Origin: Leptofilum sp965368765
GTDB taxonomy: Bacteria; Chloroflexota; Anaerolineae; Promineifilales; Promineifilaceae
Assembly (NCBI GenBank): GCA_965368765.1
Contig: CBDUOF010000076.1
Coordinates: 1-16,159 of the forward strand
DNA: 16,159 nt
Reading direction: 5' to 3'
Made by a program: the position numbers and the translations under genes. Below, in pieces: positions 6,917 through 14,323 of the stretch. Position 1 is the stretch's first letter. Each line of letters opens with the position of its first letter. Below the pieces are notes generated by a model, which was not told the DNA's origin, did no database searches, and saw only the letters and a list, made by a program, of their open reading frames with translations.

Positions 6917-8038
6917 ATGAATAAGCAGTTGAACAAGCAGCATATTTCGCGTAGACAATTCCTCGCGCTCACAACACTAAGCGGTACAGGATTACTTCTG
7001 GCGGCTTGTGGGGGGCAGGCGGCAACGGCCGAACCGACTGTGACCCCGCTGCCAACCACAGCCCCAGCCGTAGCCAATGCTTCTGGTGATGTGGAAATTA
7101 TGGCCAAAGATGTGCTAGATTTTGCACTGGAAACAGACCAGTGGAGCGGCCAGTTTGGTTGGGTGAAGTTTCGCTTGAACGAAGGTAGACACAATGGGGA
7201 GGCTGTCTACTTCATCCGCACCGATGCTTCTGACCAGACGTATGCGGATGAAAATGGCCTGGTATTTGTGCCGCTACTTAATCAGGGGCGGGACGTTGCC
7301 AAACCGCTCTATCTGTTTCCTGATGAGGATTTGCCACCCGTGTTAGGCAGTGCGCCCAGCGACCCGGACTACATTTCCCTCTTTCAGATAATTGAGGTGG
7401 AAATCAGCGATCCGCGAGCCGAAACGGATTCCGCCGCCGGGGTAGAAACGGCCGTCGCCGATGGCCGCGCTGAGCTTACGGAAACCGGCGTCTTTGTGAA
7501 CTTCCCGGTGGTGAAATGGGCTGGCGGATCGCTTGCTGTTGATGACGAATTGACGGCCACATTGGGTAAAGGTCAGCTTGTTGAACCAATTGATACGGCC
7601 GTAATGAGCGTGAGTTTTAAGCTGCATCAATGCTTCCCCGGCAGTCGCTATATCCTCACAGACACCTCGAGCGAAGGTATGGCGCCGATGATGAGCGTCC
7701 CAGCCTCAACGCCAGCTCAGGCCCTCATGGAGTCAGGGGGAACCGATGAAATATGGGTCTTTGCCAATGGCATTCCTGGGAGTGGTGTCATGGGCTTCCA
7801 GCCTGCAATCTTTGATAACAAGGCAGGGCAGGCCGCGTGGAGTCCGTTTTGGAACCATTTTACGCTGGGATGGGTAGATGAAAGCCAGGCACGCGTCCTG
7901 CGCTCCTCGGCTGAGATTCGTGAGTTGCTGGAAGCTGGAGAACTTGAACAGTTTAACGGGGTGCCAGATAGTCATCCAAATGGGTTTGTAGTGAACTGCC
8001 CTGCACCCATTTTGGCGCCCAACACATTTGAAGGGTAA
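6917..8038 (+). CDS. Tat-exported lipoprotein of unknown function
   Basis: The 373 residues begin with a twin-arginine signal (SRRQFL, Arg12-Arg13), a hydrophobic stretch and the lipobox LAAC with Cys31 as the lipid-carrying residue. A Thr/Pro-rich linker (about 36-55) follows, so the protein should be folded in the cytoplasm and anchored outside the membrane. The mature part is one globular domain with FVNFPVVKWAGG, KLHQCFPGSRY, WVFANGIPG, GFQPAIFD, WSPFWNHFTLGWV and GFVVNCPAP. From memory this resembles a secreted family of unknown function (possibly DUF7482), which I could not verify. Tat export may indicate a cofactor or metal; His, Cys and Trp recur in the conserved-looking patches. I start at 6917 rather than 6821 because AAGGGG lies 10 bases before it and the signal peptide begins there. 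Confidence 0.8.
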   Translation: MNKQLNKQHISRRQFLALTTLSGTGLLLAACGGQAATAEPTVTPLPTTAPAVANASGDVEIMAKDVLDFALETDQWSGQFGWVKFRLNEGRHNGEAVYFIRTDASDQTYADENGLVFVPLLNQGRDVAKPLYLFPDEDLPPVLGSAPSDPDYISLFQIIEVEISDPRAETDSAAGVETAVADGRAELTETGVFVNFPVVKWAGGSLAVDDELTATLGKGQLVEPIDTAVMSVSFKLHQCFPGSRYILTDTSSEGMAPMMSVPASTPAQALMESGGTDEIWVFANGIPGSGVMGFQPAIFDNKAGQAAWSPFWNHFTLGWVDESQARVLRSSAEIRELLEAGELEQFNGVPDSHPNGFVVNCPAPILAPNTFEG

Positions 8039-8050
8039 TTTGGTTATTGG

Positions 8051-8084
8051 ACAAAGGCATGGAGCCATCGCTTCATGCCTTTGT
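8051..8084. terminator. Shared hairpin between convergent genes
   Basis: ACAAAGGCATG (8051-8061) pairs perfectly with CATGCCTTTGT (8074-8084), 11 bp with a 12-base loop. It lies midway between the stop codons of the lipoprotein (8038) and the kinase (8098). T-runs are weak on both sides, so a bidirectional terminator is likely but not certain. Confidence 0.5.
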
Positions 8085-8097
8085 TCTGAAGGTTATG

Positions 8098-9339
8098 CTA
8101 CGCACTATCCAGGCGGAGCGCGATGATAAATTCGCTGCCGTTTTGATTGCTGCTTTCAGCCCAGATTCGCCCACCATGTAATTCTACCAACTCTTTGGCG
8201 ATCGACAGGCCAAGCCCCATCCCTTCATGCTGGCGGCGTAAGGGAGATTCTACCTGGTAGAATCGCTTGAAAATGCGTTCGAGCTGGTCATCTGGAACGC
8301 CCATCCCGCTATCTTTGATGCGGAACCATGCTTCGCGCCCTTTCCGCTGCAGCACAACTTCAATTCGACCGGCCCGAGGGGTGAATTTGACGGCATTATT
8401 AAGCAGGTTGCCGATGATCACTTCCATCATGTCTTGATCAATGAGGACAGGCAAGCTATCTGCCTGAATGGTGACCTGGACAGTTTGCTCTTTGGCAACG
8501 GCCGTTTCATCCGCTTCCAAATTTAACTTGTGCACCAAGGCGACCAAATCAACCTGCTGCCGGGTAAGCATTGCCGTGCCTGCATCCACATAGCGCAGAT
8601 TCAGCATATCCTGAATGAGCGTGCGAAGATGAACAGCCGCCTGCAAGACGTTGTCAAACTGTTCTGCCATACGAGGGTCAGCCTCATCTCGCAAGAACGA
8701 AACGTAGCCCAAGATGACAGAGAGTGGGGTGCGCAGTTCATGAGAGGCGATGGCAATAAAATCTGTCTTAATCTGATCGAGGTCGTTTAATTCAGCATTT
8801 GCCTGCTGCAGCTCATTGAATAAACGCGTCTGCTCCACAGCGACGCCAGCAATGTCGGCCAGGATGGAGAGCGTTTCAAAATCTTGCACCGAAAAATCGC
8901 CGCCCCCCTTCTTATTCAGGGCTTCCAGCACGCCTACCGGCTCCTGGTTTACGTTGTGCATCGGCACGCCAAGGATGGATCGCGTGCGAAAGGCGATGGC
9001 ATCATCGACATCTTGATTCCAGCGAGGATCTTGAGAAACGTCTTGAATATACATGGGTTTATTGGCCGTGAGAATTGCGCCGGCAATGGAGTCATCTAGT
9101 GAGACTGCCATGTTAGACATTTCCGGCGGCACTTCATTGGATGACGCTTTGAAGTGCAGCTGCCGGGTGCGTGGATCCAGCAATAGAATGGAGGCGGCTT
9201 CTGCTTGAGTGAGATCGGCCGCTTCCGTGATGATGTGGGACAAAAGGTGATCTAAATTGGTAGTTGCGTTAAGGACTCGACTAATTTCAACCAGGCGAGC
9301 CATTTTTTCAGCATTCAACTTCGGGGGCTGTTTATTCAT
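8098..9339 (-). CDS. Soluble GAF-domain sensor histidine kinase
   Basis: The 413 residues hold a GAF domain (about 15-175) for ligand or redox sensing, a short coiled coil, a HisKA domain with the H-box FIAIASHELRTP (phosphorylated His200), and a HATPase domain with N-box GNLLNNAVKFTP (Asn315), G1 box DSGMG (343-347), F-box FKRFYQ and G2 box GMGLGLSI. No membrane segment is present, so it senses a cytoplasmic signal. The ATG at 9339 is preferred because AAGGA (9346-9350) lies 6 bases upstream; a GTG at 9354 would put that site inside the gene. No response regulator is adjacent. The two CheY-like proteins at 12.6 and 14.3 kb are possible partners but not shown to be. It carries one ACGGCCGT copy. 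Confidence 0.93.
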   Translation of the reverse strand: MNKQPPKLNAEKMARLVEISRVLNATTNLDHLLSHIITEAADLTQAEAASILLLDPRTRQLHFKASSNEVPPEMSNMAVSLDDSIAGAILTANKPMYIQDVSQDPRWNQDVDDAIAFRTRSILGVPMHNVNQEPVGVLEALNKKGGGDFSVQDFETLSILADIAGVAVEQTRLFNELQQANAELNDLDQIKTDFIAIASHELRTPLSVILGYVSFLRDEADPRMAEQFDNVLQAAVHLRTLIQDMLNLRYVDAGTAMLTRQQVDLVALVHKLNLEADETAVAKEQTVQVTIQADSLPVLIDQDMMEVIIGNLLNNAVKFTPRAGRIEVVLQRKGREAWFRIKDSGMGVPDDQLERIFKRFYQVESPLRRQHEGMGLGLSIAKELVELHGGRIWAESSNQNGSEFIIALRLDSA

Positions 9340-9385
9340 ATGTGATCCTTTCACGCGGTGAGGAAGAATCGGCCGTATTCTCCGG

Positions 9386-9414
9386 TTGTCAGTAAAGATA
9401 TGATACGGTATGCT
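9386..9414 (+). promoter_or_regulatory. Candidate promoter of hemW-mobA
   Basis: TTGTCA (9386-9391) and TATGCT (9409-9414) are 17 bases apart. Transcription would begin near 9421, which rules out the GTG at 9358 and ATG at 9400 as start codons and favours 9448 or 9463. Confidence 0.55.
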
Positions 9415-9428
9415 GACCGCTTAGACAA
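9400..9428 (-). promoter_or_regulatory. Candidate promoter of the histidine kinase
   Basis: On the minus strand, TTGTCT (9423-9428) and TATCAT (9400-9405) are 17 bases apart. The start would fall near 9393, giving a leader of about 54 bases. It overlaps the hemW promoter on the other strand. Confidence 0.45.
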
Positions 9429-9447
9429 GAAAAAGGAACGACAAACA

Positions 9448-10662
9448 TTGTTCGTAAATTCCATGACTTTACCGAGCCTCAGCCTTTATCTGCACATACC
9501 TTTTTGTCGGCACCGCTGTGCCTACTGCGATTTCAACACCTACACAAGCTTGGCTGATTTGCAGGAAGAGTATGCCGATGCCCTGGTGCTGGAGATGGCT
9601 CAGGTGGCGAACGGGCAGCGCCGCCCGGTGCATACGCTGTTTTTTGGCGGTGGCACGCCGTCGCTGATGTCACCAGCAGCCATTGGACGCATTCTAGATG
9701 GCGTGCGATCCCATTTTGTCTTGGCCGATGAGGCTGAGGTGACGATGGAAGCGAATCCAGGCACGGTGGATTTGGCCTATTTAACGGCCGTTCAACAGGC
9801 GGGCATTAATCGCTTGAGTTTTGGCGTGCAGAGCGTCATTCAGTCTGAATTGACCTTGCTGGAGCGGGAGCACGATTTTGCTACCGTTGTAGATGCCTTA
9901 AGCATGGCGCGGCAAGTGGGGCTAAACAACATTAACCTCGATTTGATTTACGGTGTGCCAGGCCAAACGCTGGCCAGTTGGGAACAGAGCATTCGCGCCG
10001 TTTTAGACCTGAATCCGGCGCACCTCAGCCTTTACTGTCTTACGATCGAACCAGGGACGCCCATGCAGCGCTGGTTGCTAAACGGCCGTATTCAGCCGCC
10101 GGATCCGGACTTGGCTGCCGATCAATATGAGCTAGCCTGCACTATCATGGCCCAACACGGCTACGAACATTACGAAATTTCTAATTGGGCAAAGCCAGGT
10201 TTGGCCTGTCAGCACAATCTCACCTACTGGCGCGATGGCGAATATTTAGGCCTGGGTGCAGGGGCGCACGGTCATGCCGCCGGGGTAAGATACCAGGTGG
10301 TGAAGCAGCCGCGCGTCTACATTCGGCGGCTTCAAGAAGGGGCGGCCCCCGGATATCCGCTCTCAACGGCCGTTGTAGACAGTCATACAGTGGGTCGAGC
10401 CGAAGCCATCTCAGATACCATGATGACCCAGCTGCGCTTGCTGCACGAGGGGCTTGATTTGGCCACCTTTGCCGACCGTTTTGGCCAGTCCGTCTCGGAA
10501 ATTTATGGCGCTACGCTGGAACAACTTTTGCAGTGGAGCCTGGTCGTGGTGAAAGACGGCCGTTTGTGCCTCACAGCAAAAGGGTGGTTTCTAAGTAATC
10601 AGGTTTTCTACAGATTTATGCTAGATGAAGCGGAGGAAACAAACGTGAGGCGTGAAACATGA
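9448..10662 (+). CDS. hemW: HemW-like radical SAM protein (coproporphyrinogen III oxidase-like, heme chaperone)
   Basis: A radical SAM enzyme of the HemN/HemW family. The cluster motif CRHRCAYC (Cys20, Cys24, Cys27) is followed by Asp-Phe, where true HemN has a fourth Cys two residues on. With the length of about 400 residues, this favours HemW, a heme-binding chaperone, over the oxidase. Other family motifs are FFGGGTPSL, EANPGT, RLSFGVQS, DLIYGVPGQT, YEISNWAKPG and GLGAGAHG, and a C-terminal wing domain. The start is uncertain. TTG at 9448 has AAGGA (9433-9437) 10 bases upstream, while ATG at 9463 has the more usual N-terminus (MTLPSLSLYLHIPFC) but no ribosome site. Both lie after the promoter. 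The stop overlaps the mobA start (ATGA), so the two are probably co-translated. It carries four ACGGCCGT copies. Confidence 0.92.
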   Translation: MFVNSMTLPSLSLYLHIPFCRHRCAYCDFNTYTSLADLQEEYADALVLEMAQVANGQRRPVHTLFFGGGTPSLMSPAAIGRILDGVRSHFVLADEAEVTMEANPGTVDLAYLTAVQQAGINRLSFGVQSVIQSELTLLEREHDFATVVDALSMARQVGLNNINLDLIYGVPGQTLASWEQSIRAVLDLNPAHLSLYCLTIEPGTPMQRWLLNGRIQPPDPDLAADQYELACTIMAQHGYEHYEISNWAKPGLACQHNLTYWRDGEYLGLGAGAHGHAAGVRYQVVKQPRVYIRRLQEGAAPGYPLSTAVVDSHTVGRAEAISDTMMTQLRLLHEGLDLATFADRFGQSVSEIYGATLEQLLQWSLVVVKDGRLCLTAKGWFLSNQVFYRFMLDEAEETNVRRET

Positions 10663-11243
10663 CCAGTGAGCTGACGGTGGCGATTATGGCCGGCGGGCAG
10701 AGTAGCCGTATGGGGACCGATAAATCGTTTGTATTGTTCGAGGGCCGTCCCATGATTGAAGTCGTGCGCGAAAAGGTAGCCGGCTTAGGTCAAGAGACGC
10801 TCCTAATTACCAACAAGCCAGCAGACTATGCTCACCTCAATTTGCCGATGGTGGGCGATATCTATCCTGATCATGGATCATTGGGAGGGATATTTACGGC
10901 CGTTCATGCTGCTCGCTATCCTCACACGCTTGTGGTGGCCTGCGACATGCCCTGGCTCAATCGTCCCTTGCTGGAATATATGATTTCTCTGCGCGACAGC
11001 GCCGATATTATTGTGCCTCGCTGGCAAAAATATCCAGAACCGCTGCACGCTGTCTACAGTAAGGCATGCCTGTCACCTATCGAGGAAAAGCTAAAGGCGA
11101 AACGGCTTAAAATTACATCTTTTTTTGGTCAGGTAACCGTGAGATTTGTGGAACGCGTGGAGATAGAGACGTTAGATCCAAACGGCCGTTCATTCGCCAA
11201 TATCAACTCTCCAGACGACCTAAATGAGGCCAGCACTCGGTGA
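10659..11243 (+). CDS. mobA: Molybdenum cofactor guanylyltransferase
   Basis: MobA adds GMP to molybdopterin, forming the guanine dinucleotide form of the molybdenum cofactor. The 194 residues match the family. The nucleotide-binding loop is MAGGQSSRMGTDK (10-22), followed by PDHGSLGGI (70-78) and the metal-binding Asp of ACDMPW (Asp96), with NINSPDDL near the end as in the family. It overlaps hemW by four bases (ATGA). No other molybdenum cofactor gene is in the window. The stop codon lies within the left arm of the downstream hairpin. A MobA-like nucleotidyltransferase acting on another substrate cannot be excluded, but the motif set fits MobA well. Two ACGGCCGT copies are present. Confidence 0.9.
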   Translation: MTSELTVAIMAGGQSSRMGTDKSFVLFEGRPMIEVVREKVAGLGQETLLITNKPADYAHLNLPMVGDIYPDHGSLGGIFTAVHAARYPHTLVVACDMPWLNRPLLEYMISLRDSADIIVPRWQKYPEPLHAVYSKACLSPIEEKLKAKRLKITSFFGQVTVRFVERVEIETLDPNGRSFANINSPDDLNEASTR

Positions 11244-11269
11244 TCAGCTGCGACTGATCACCGAGTGCT
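11232..11269. terminator. 16-bp perfect hairpin between mobA and folD
   Basis: AGCACTCGGTGATCAG (11232-11247) pairs exactly with 11254-11269 around the loop CTGCGA. It contains the mobA stop codon and lies between convergent genes. No long T-run follows on either strand, so it may be a bidirectional terminator or a 3' end stabiliser. Confidence 0.6.
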
Positions 11270-11281
11270 ATCGTTTGCAGA

Positions 11282-12166
11282 TTACTTTTTTGAGAGGGCA
11301 ATTTCTGCAGCCCGCAGCGTATTCTTCATCAACATTGCAATCGTCATAGGGCCGACTCCACCTGGAACTGGCGTGATGGCTCCGGCTACTTCGGCGGCGC
11401 TGTCGTACTCCACATCCCCTACCAGCTTGTAACCGCGCTCCCGCGTCGCGTCATCAACGCGATTGATGCCCACATCAATAACGGCCACCCCGGGTTTTAG
11501 CATATCGCCCTTGATCATCTCTGCCCAGCCGATGGCTGCAACCACAATGTCGGCACGCTTCAGATGTTCATTCAAATCTTTCGTGCGGCTGTGGCAAATG
11601 GTAACGGTGGCGTTGGCCTTTTGCAGCAGCATGGCCATTGGCAACCCCACAATGTTCGATCGACCCACAATGACAGCTTCTGCGCCATTTGTCTCTACGC
11701 CTGCATCGGCCAGCAGCTCCATGCAGCCTGCCGGGGTACACGGGATAAAGAGCGGCTCACGTCCCTTCATGGCCAATCGGCCAATGTTCACTGGATGGAA
11801 GCCATCGACATCTTTTTCCAGGTCGATGCTGTTGAGCACCGCTTCTTCGTCTAGATGCTTGGGCAGGGGGAGCTGTACCAGAATGCCGTTGATATTTGGA
11901 TCGGCATTCAGTTCAGAGACAAGCGCTTCTACTTCTTCTTGTGAGGCATCTGCTGACAGCGTGTGACCGACCGAGCGAATCCCCAGCCGCTCACACATAC
12001 GCTGTTTGCTGCGCACGTACGTGGCCGAAGCAGGGTCCTCGCCGACAAGCACAGTTGCCAGGCCCGGCGTATAGTTGTGTTTGGCTTGCATCGCGGCAAC
12101 GCCCTCGGCTACCTCATCTCTGACTTTTGCAGCTACCTTTTTTCCGTCAATGACTTTTGCTGACAT
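11282..12166 (-). CDS. folD: Bifunctional methylenetetrahydrofolate dehydrogenase / cyclohydrolase
   Basis: FolD interconverts 5,10-methylene-, 5,10-methenyl- and 10-formyl-tetrahydrofolate using NADP, supplying one-carbon units. The 294 residues match the family. The catalytic pair is Tyr50 and Lys54 (YVRSK). Further motifs are LVQLPLPKHL, KDVDGFHP, PCTPAGCMELL, VGRSNIVGLPMA (dinucleotide-binding loop) and PVPGGVGPMT near the C-terminus. I start at the ATG at 12166 because AAGGA (12174-12178) is 7 bases away; the ATG at 12172 would have only a single base between it and that site. No copy of ACGGCCGT lies inside the gene, unlike most of its neighbours, although one lies upstream at 12226-12233. 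It is probably transcribed alone, because a terminator precedes it at 12245-12283. Confidence 0.96.
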   Translation of the reverse strand: MSAKVIDGKKVAAKVRDEVAEGVAAMQAKHNYTPGLATVLVGEDPASATYVRSKQRMCERLGIRSVGHTLSADASQEEVEALVSELNADPNINGILVQLPLPKHLDEEAVLNSIDLEKDVDGFHPVNIGRLAMKGREPLFIPCTPAGCMELLADAGVETNGAEAVIVGRSNIVGLPMAMLLQKANATVTICHSRTKDLNEHLKRADIVVAAIGWAEMIKGDMLKPGVAVIDVGINRVDDATRERGYKLVGDVEYDSAAEVAGAITPVPGGVGPMTIAMLMKNTLRAAEIALSKK

Positions 12167-12191
12167 GTTCATATCCTTTCAAAAACAGTGG

Positions 12192-12237
12192 GTAAACGGC
12201 ACTTACCAAGGATGGACTTTTCGTAACGGCCGTTTAC
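12192..12237. repeat. 9-bp inverted repeat upstream of folD
   Basis: GTAAACGGC (12192-12200) and GCCGTTTAC (12229-12237) are exact inverse copies 28 bases apart. The right arm includes part of an AACGGCCGTT palindrome (12225-12234). The left arm can instead form GGTAA/TTACC locally (12191-12207). Its position in the folD leader suggests a control element, unproven. Confidence 0.35.
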
Positions 12238-12244
12238 AAAGTGG

Positions 12245-12283
12245 TAAAATAAAACAAAAAGGCCTCCTGGGTTGGGAGACCTT
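12245..12283 (-). terminator. Intrinsic terminator after the small membrane protein gene
   Basis: On the minus strand AAGGTCTCC (12275-12283) pairs with GGAGGCCTT (12259-12267), nine pairs including one G-T, loop CAACCCA, followed by a T-rich run (12245-12258). It separates the small gene from folD. Confidence 0.8.
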
Positions 12284-12328
12284 GCTGAATATTAAGAAAA
12301 TTACATCGTGTATACCAGCGCCAAAGAA

Positions 12329-12526
12329 CTACTTTGGCAGCATTTTCGTGTCAAGAAATTTGTCTAACCAAATAGCAATAGCAAACGCCAAAGAAAGCGA
12401 AGTAAAGAACGTGTAGTAGACGCCGTATTCCTCTAGAGTGGTGCCAATAAGATTCACGATGATACTTGTTAATACAAACCCGACCAGCAACGACACAACT
12501 GCAATACCCAACCGCTTTACCAGCAT
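12329..12526 (-). CDS. Small two-helix membrane protein, function unknown
   Basis: The 65 residues comprise a short basic N-terminus (MLVKRLG), a first membrane helix at about 7-27, a short acidic turn with LEEYG, a second helix at about 37-54, and a charged tail ending KMLPK. Both ends are predicted on the same face of the membrane, probably the cytoplasmic one. I take it as a real gene because GGAGG (12536-12540) lies 9 bases before the ATG and a strong terminator follows its stop. I do not recognise a family. It sits between a response regulator terminator and folD, so the context gives no functional clue. Confidence 0.65.
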   Translation of the reverse strand: MLVKRLGIAVVSLLVGFVLTSIIVNLIGTTLEEYGVYYTFFTSLSLAFAIAIWLDKFLDTKMLPK

Positions 12527-12618
12527 AACAATTCGCCTCCAATAAAATTAAGCGATTCCAAAAAAATCAAGACCATTGTTCTTGTGTTTTTTATCACAAA
12601 GGGCCTGAATCGGCAATG

Positions 12619-12644
12619 AAAAAATCAAGTGATTCCCACGATTT
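12619..12644 (-). terminator. Intrinsic terminator of the response regulator at 12643-13062
   Basis: On the minus strand AAATC and GTG pair with CAC and GATTT around the loop GGAAT, with a two-base bulge, followed by a T-run (12619-12624). It begins within the stop codon of the regulator. Confidence 0.55.
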
Positions 12645-13062
12645 AGACATCTTCATCAAACTGAATAAGGGCATCTTTAACATGCTGAGCGAGCTCTTCC
12701 GGGGAAATTGGCTTTGTCAGATAAACCGTCGCACCGGCGCGTAATCCCTTATTGATACTGTCCAGGTCCGTTTTGGCACTGAGCATAATAATTGGCAATT
12801 CGGCCGTAGCAGCCTCACTGCGCAGCTTCTCGCAAACTGTAAAGCCATCCATTCCCGGCATCATTACATCCAGCAGCACCACATCTGGCTGGCTTTTACG
12901 CACCTTGTCCAGTGCATCATAGCCATCCTCCGCTTCCGAAACATGGAATCCTGCCCGAACCAACATTAAACGGAGCAACGTACGAGCCATCGGTTCATCG
13001 TCTACAATGAGAACCGAATGATGAATGATGTCTCCAGATACCGGAGTGAATTGTCGTGCCAA
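12643..13062 (-). CDS. CheY-like single-domain response regulator
   Basis: The 139 residues are one receiver domain: acidic pocket VDDE (Asp21, Asp22), phosphoacceptor Asp65 in LLDVMMPGMDG, the switch residue Ser95 in MLSAKTD, and Lys117 in LTKPIS. No output domain is present, so it should act through protein contacts or as a phosphorelay intermediate. The start is a TTG at 13062 with TAGG eight bases upstream; there is no usable in-frame ATG before the receiver fold. The MBL-fold hydrolase lies about 200 bases upstream on the same strand. Histidine kinase candidates are outside the local cluster (nearest in the window at 8.1-9.3 kb). Confidence 0.9.
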   Translation of the reverse strand: MARQFTPVSGDIIHHSVLIVDDEPMARTLLRLMLVRAGFHVSEAEDGYDALDKVRKSQPDVVLLDVMMPGMDGFTVCEKLRSEAATAELPIIMLSAKTDLDSINKGLRAGATVYLTKPISPEELAQHVKDALIQFDEDV

Positions 13063-13265
13063 AATGAATACCTATCTTATCAACCGATTTAGATTAATTT
13101 TTGTAGGTGTATAAAAATCTGTGGTTGCCCAGTTATTGTAAACTATTCTATTTTTCCGGCAAAGGAGTTGCCCGAGCTGAACCTAATTCTTATCAAAGTG
13201 CTGCTCTACAGAAGCCATTCCTTATAGGCTGCAGGCGCTAAAGGTTCTCCTTTGAAAAATCGGCG

Positions 13266-14111
13266 CTAATCTGGCAACTTTTCAAGGGGAAGTGTGATGG
13301 TCAAGCCTTCACGCGCCAGAATGGTTCGTGGAAAAATAGAACGTGCCTGAACCAATATATCGTCCATTTCATCATCTGTTAGGTCAGGAGAATAATGGAA
13401 AAGGGCCAAATGTTTTACCCTTGATTCAATCGCGGCCTGCACAGCTTCTTGCCAGGCACTGTGTCCGTATTCATTAAACTTCCTGCGCTCTTCAATCGTG
13501 GCAAAATGCGAATCATGCACCAGCAAGTCGGCTCCATCAGCTAAACGTAGTAAATTTGGGTCAAAGCCGTCGTCATCGTGGGTGACATCACTGCAGTAGA
13601 CAAATACAACCCCGTTATTTTCAATGCGAAAGCCAAGGCAGCCACCCGGGTGATTAAGATCGGCAACGGTCACGCGCGTGTCGTCTCCAATGATAATGGT
13701 TTCACCGTCCTGGACTTCCTTGACGATTAGATCTGCGGGCAATGATTTGTATGCAAAAGGCAAATATGGCTCGATAAACTGCCCGGCCATGGTTTCTTCG
13801 AGCTGCTTGCCGACCCGCCGCTTGCCCACCAAGACAAATCGATTGTTACGGCCGAATATCGGTGCAAAAAAGGGAAACCCTTGAATATGATCCCAATGCG
13901 TGTGGCTGATAAGAATGCTGCCCACAATGCGATCAATGCTGTTTTTTACCAATTCTTTGCCCAGGCGTCGGATACCGGAGCCGGCATCAAGAATAATGAG
14001 CTGGTTGTCGGAGGTGCGAAGCTCAACACAGGAAGTGTTGCCTCCTACCCGAATTGTTTCTGGTCCCGGCGTGGGTATTGTGCCGCGTACCCCCCAAAAT
14101 CTTATTTGCAA
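13266..14111 (-). CDS. Metallo-beta-lactamase-fold hydrolase
   Basis: The 281 residues carry a full dinuclear metal site: HTHWDH (His70, His72, Asp74, His75), His154 in LNHPGG, Asp175 in CSDVTH and His239 in FHYSP, plus GHS at 216-218. The opening MQIRFWGVRGTIPTPG and the PGG-C-GFRI segment fit MBL-fold proteins related to the phosphodiesterase, RNase Z and PhnP groups. A phosphodiester substrate, possibly a cyclic nucleotide, is inference only. The start is a TTG at 14111 with GAGGA four bases upstream; the nearby ATG is out of frame. It is flanked by two receiver-domain genes on the same strand, which suggests a signalling role, but the terminator at 14268-14300 separates it from the upstream one. 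Confidence 0.88.
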   Translation of the reverse strand: MQIRFWGVRGTIPTPGPETIRVGGNTSCVELRTSDNQLIILDAGSGIRRLGKELVKNSIDRIVGSILISHTHWDHIQGFPFFAPIFGRNNRFVLVGKRRVGKQLEETMAGQFIEPYLPFAYKSLPADLIVKEVQDGETIIIGDDTRVTVADLNHPGGCLGFRIENNGVVFVYCSDVTHDDDGFDPNLLRLADGADLLVHDSHFATIEERRKFNEYGHSAWQEAVQAAIESRVKHLALFHYSPDLTDDEMDDILVQARSIFPRTILAREGLTITLPLEKLPD

Positions 14112-14210
14112 ATCATCCTCGTCTTATATCAAGTGGCTAATTTGAATTCACAAACATCTTGCTGCTAATTCCAGTAGACTGTTCTAAACGCCTAAGCGCA
14201 GAACGCGTTG

Positions 14211-14237
14211 AGTATAACAAATATCGGCGAAAATCAA
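14211..14237 (-). promoter_or_regulatory. Candidate promoter of the MBL-fold gene
   Basis: On the minus strand a good -10 box TATACT (14211-14216) is preceded by TTGATT (14232-14237), with a short spacer of 15 bases. It lies just downstream of the preceding gene's terminator, as expected for a fresh start. Confidence 0.4.
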
Positions 14238-14267
14238 TATACAGTTTTCGTGAAGCTTTTGGAGAAT

Positions 14268-14300
14268 AAAAAAAGCCCATCTGCACGACAGATGAGCTTT
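14268..14300 (-). terminator. Intrinsic terminator of the response regulator at 14324-14734
   Basis: On the minus strand AAAGCTCATCTG (14289-14300) pairs with CAGATGGGCTTT (14272-14283), one mismatch, loop TCGTG, followed by a run of T (14268-14274). A strong terminator 24 bases after the stop. Confidence 0.85.
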
Positions 14301-14323
14301 GTATGGTGTATTTTCTTTGACGA

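Noticed and set aside
9340..9354. GTG start for the histidine kinase at 9354
   Set aside because: It would place the AAGGA ribosome site inside the coding sequence, at the right distance from the ATG at 9339.
12351..12542. A second small minus-strand frame of 63 codons
   Set aside because: It overlaps the small membrane protein in another frame and lacks its well-placed ribosome site.
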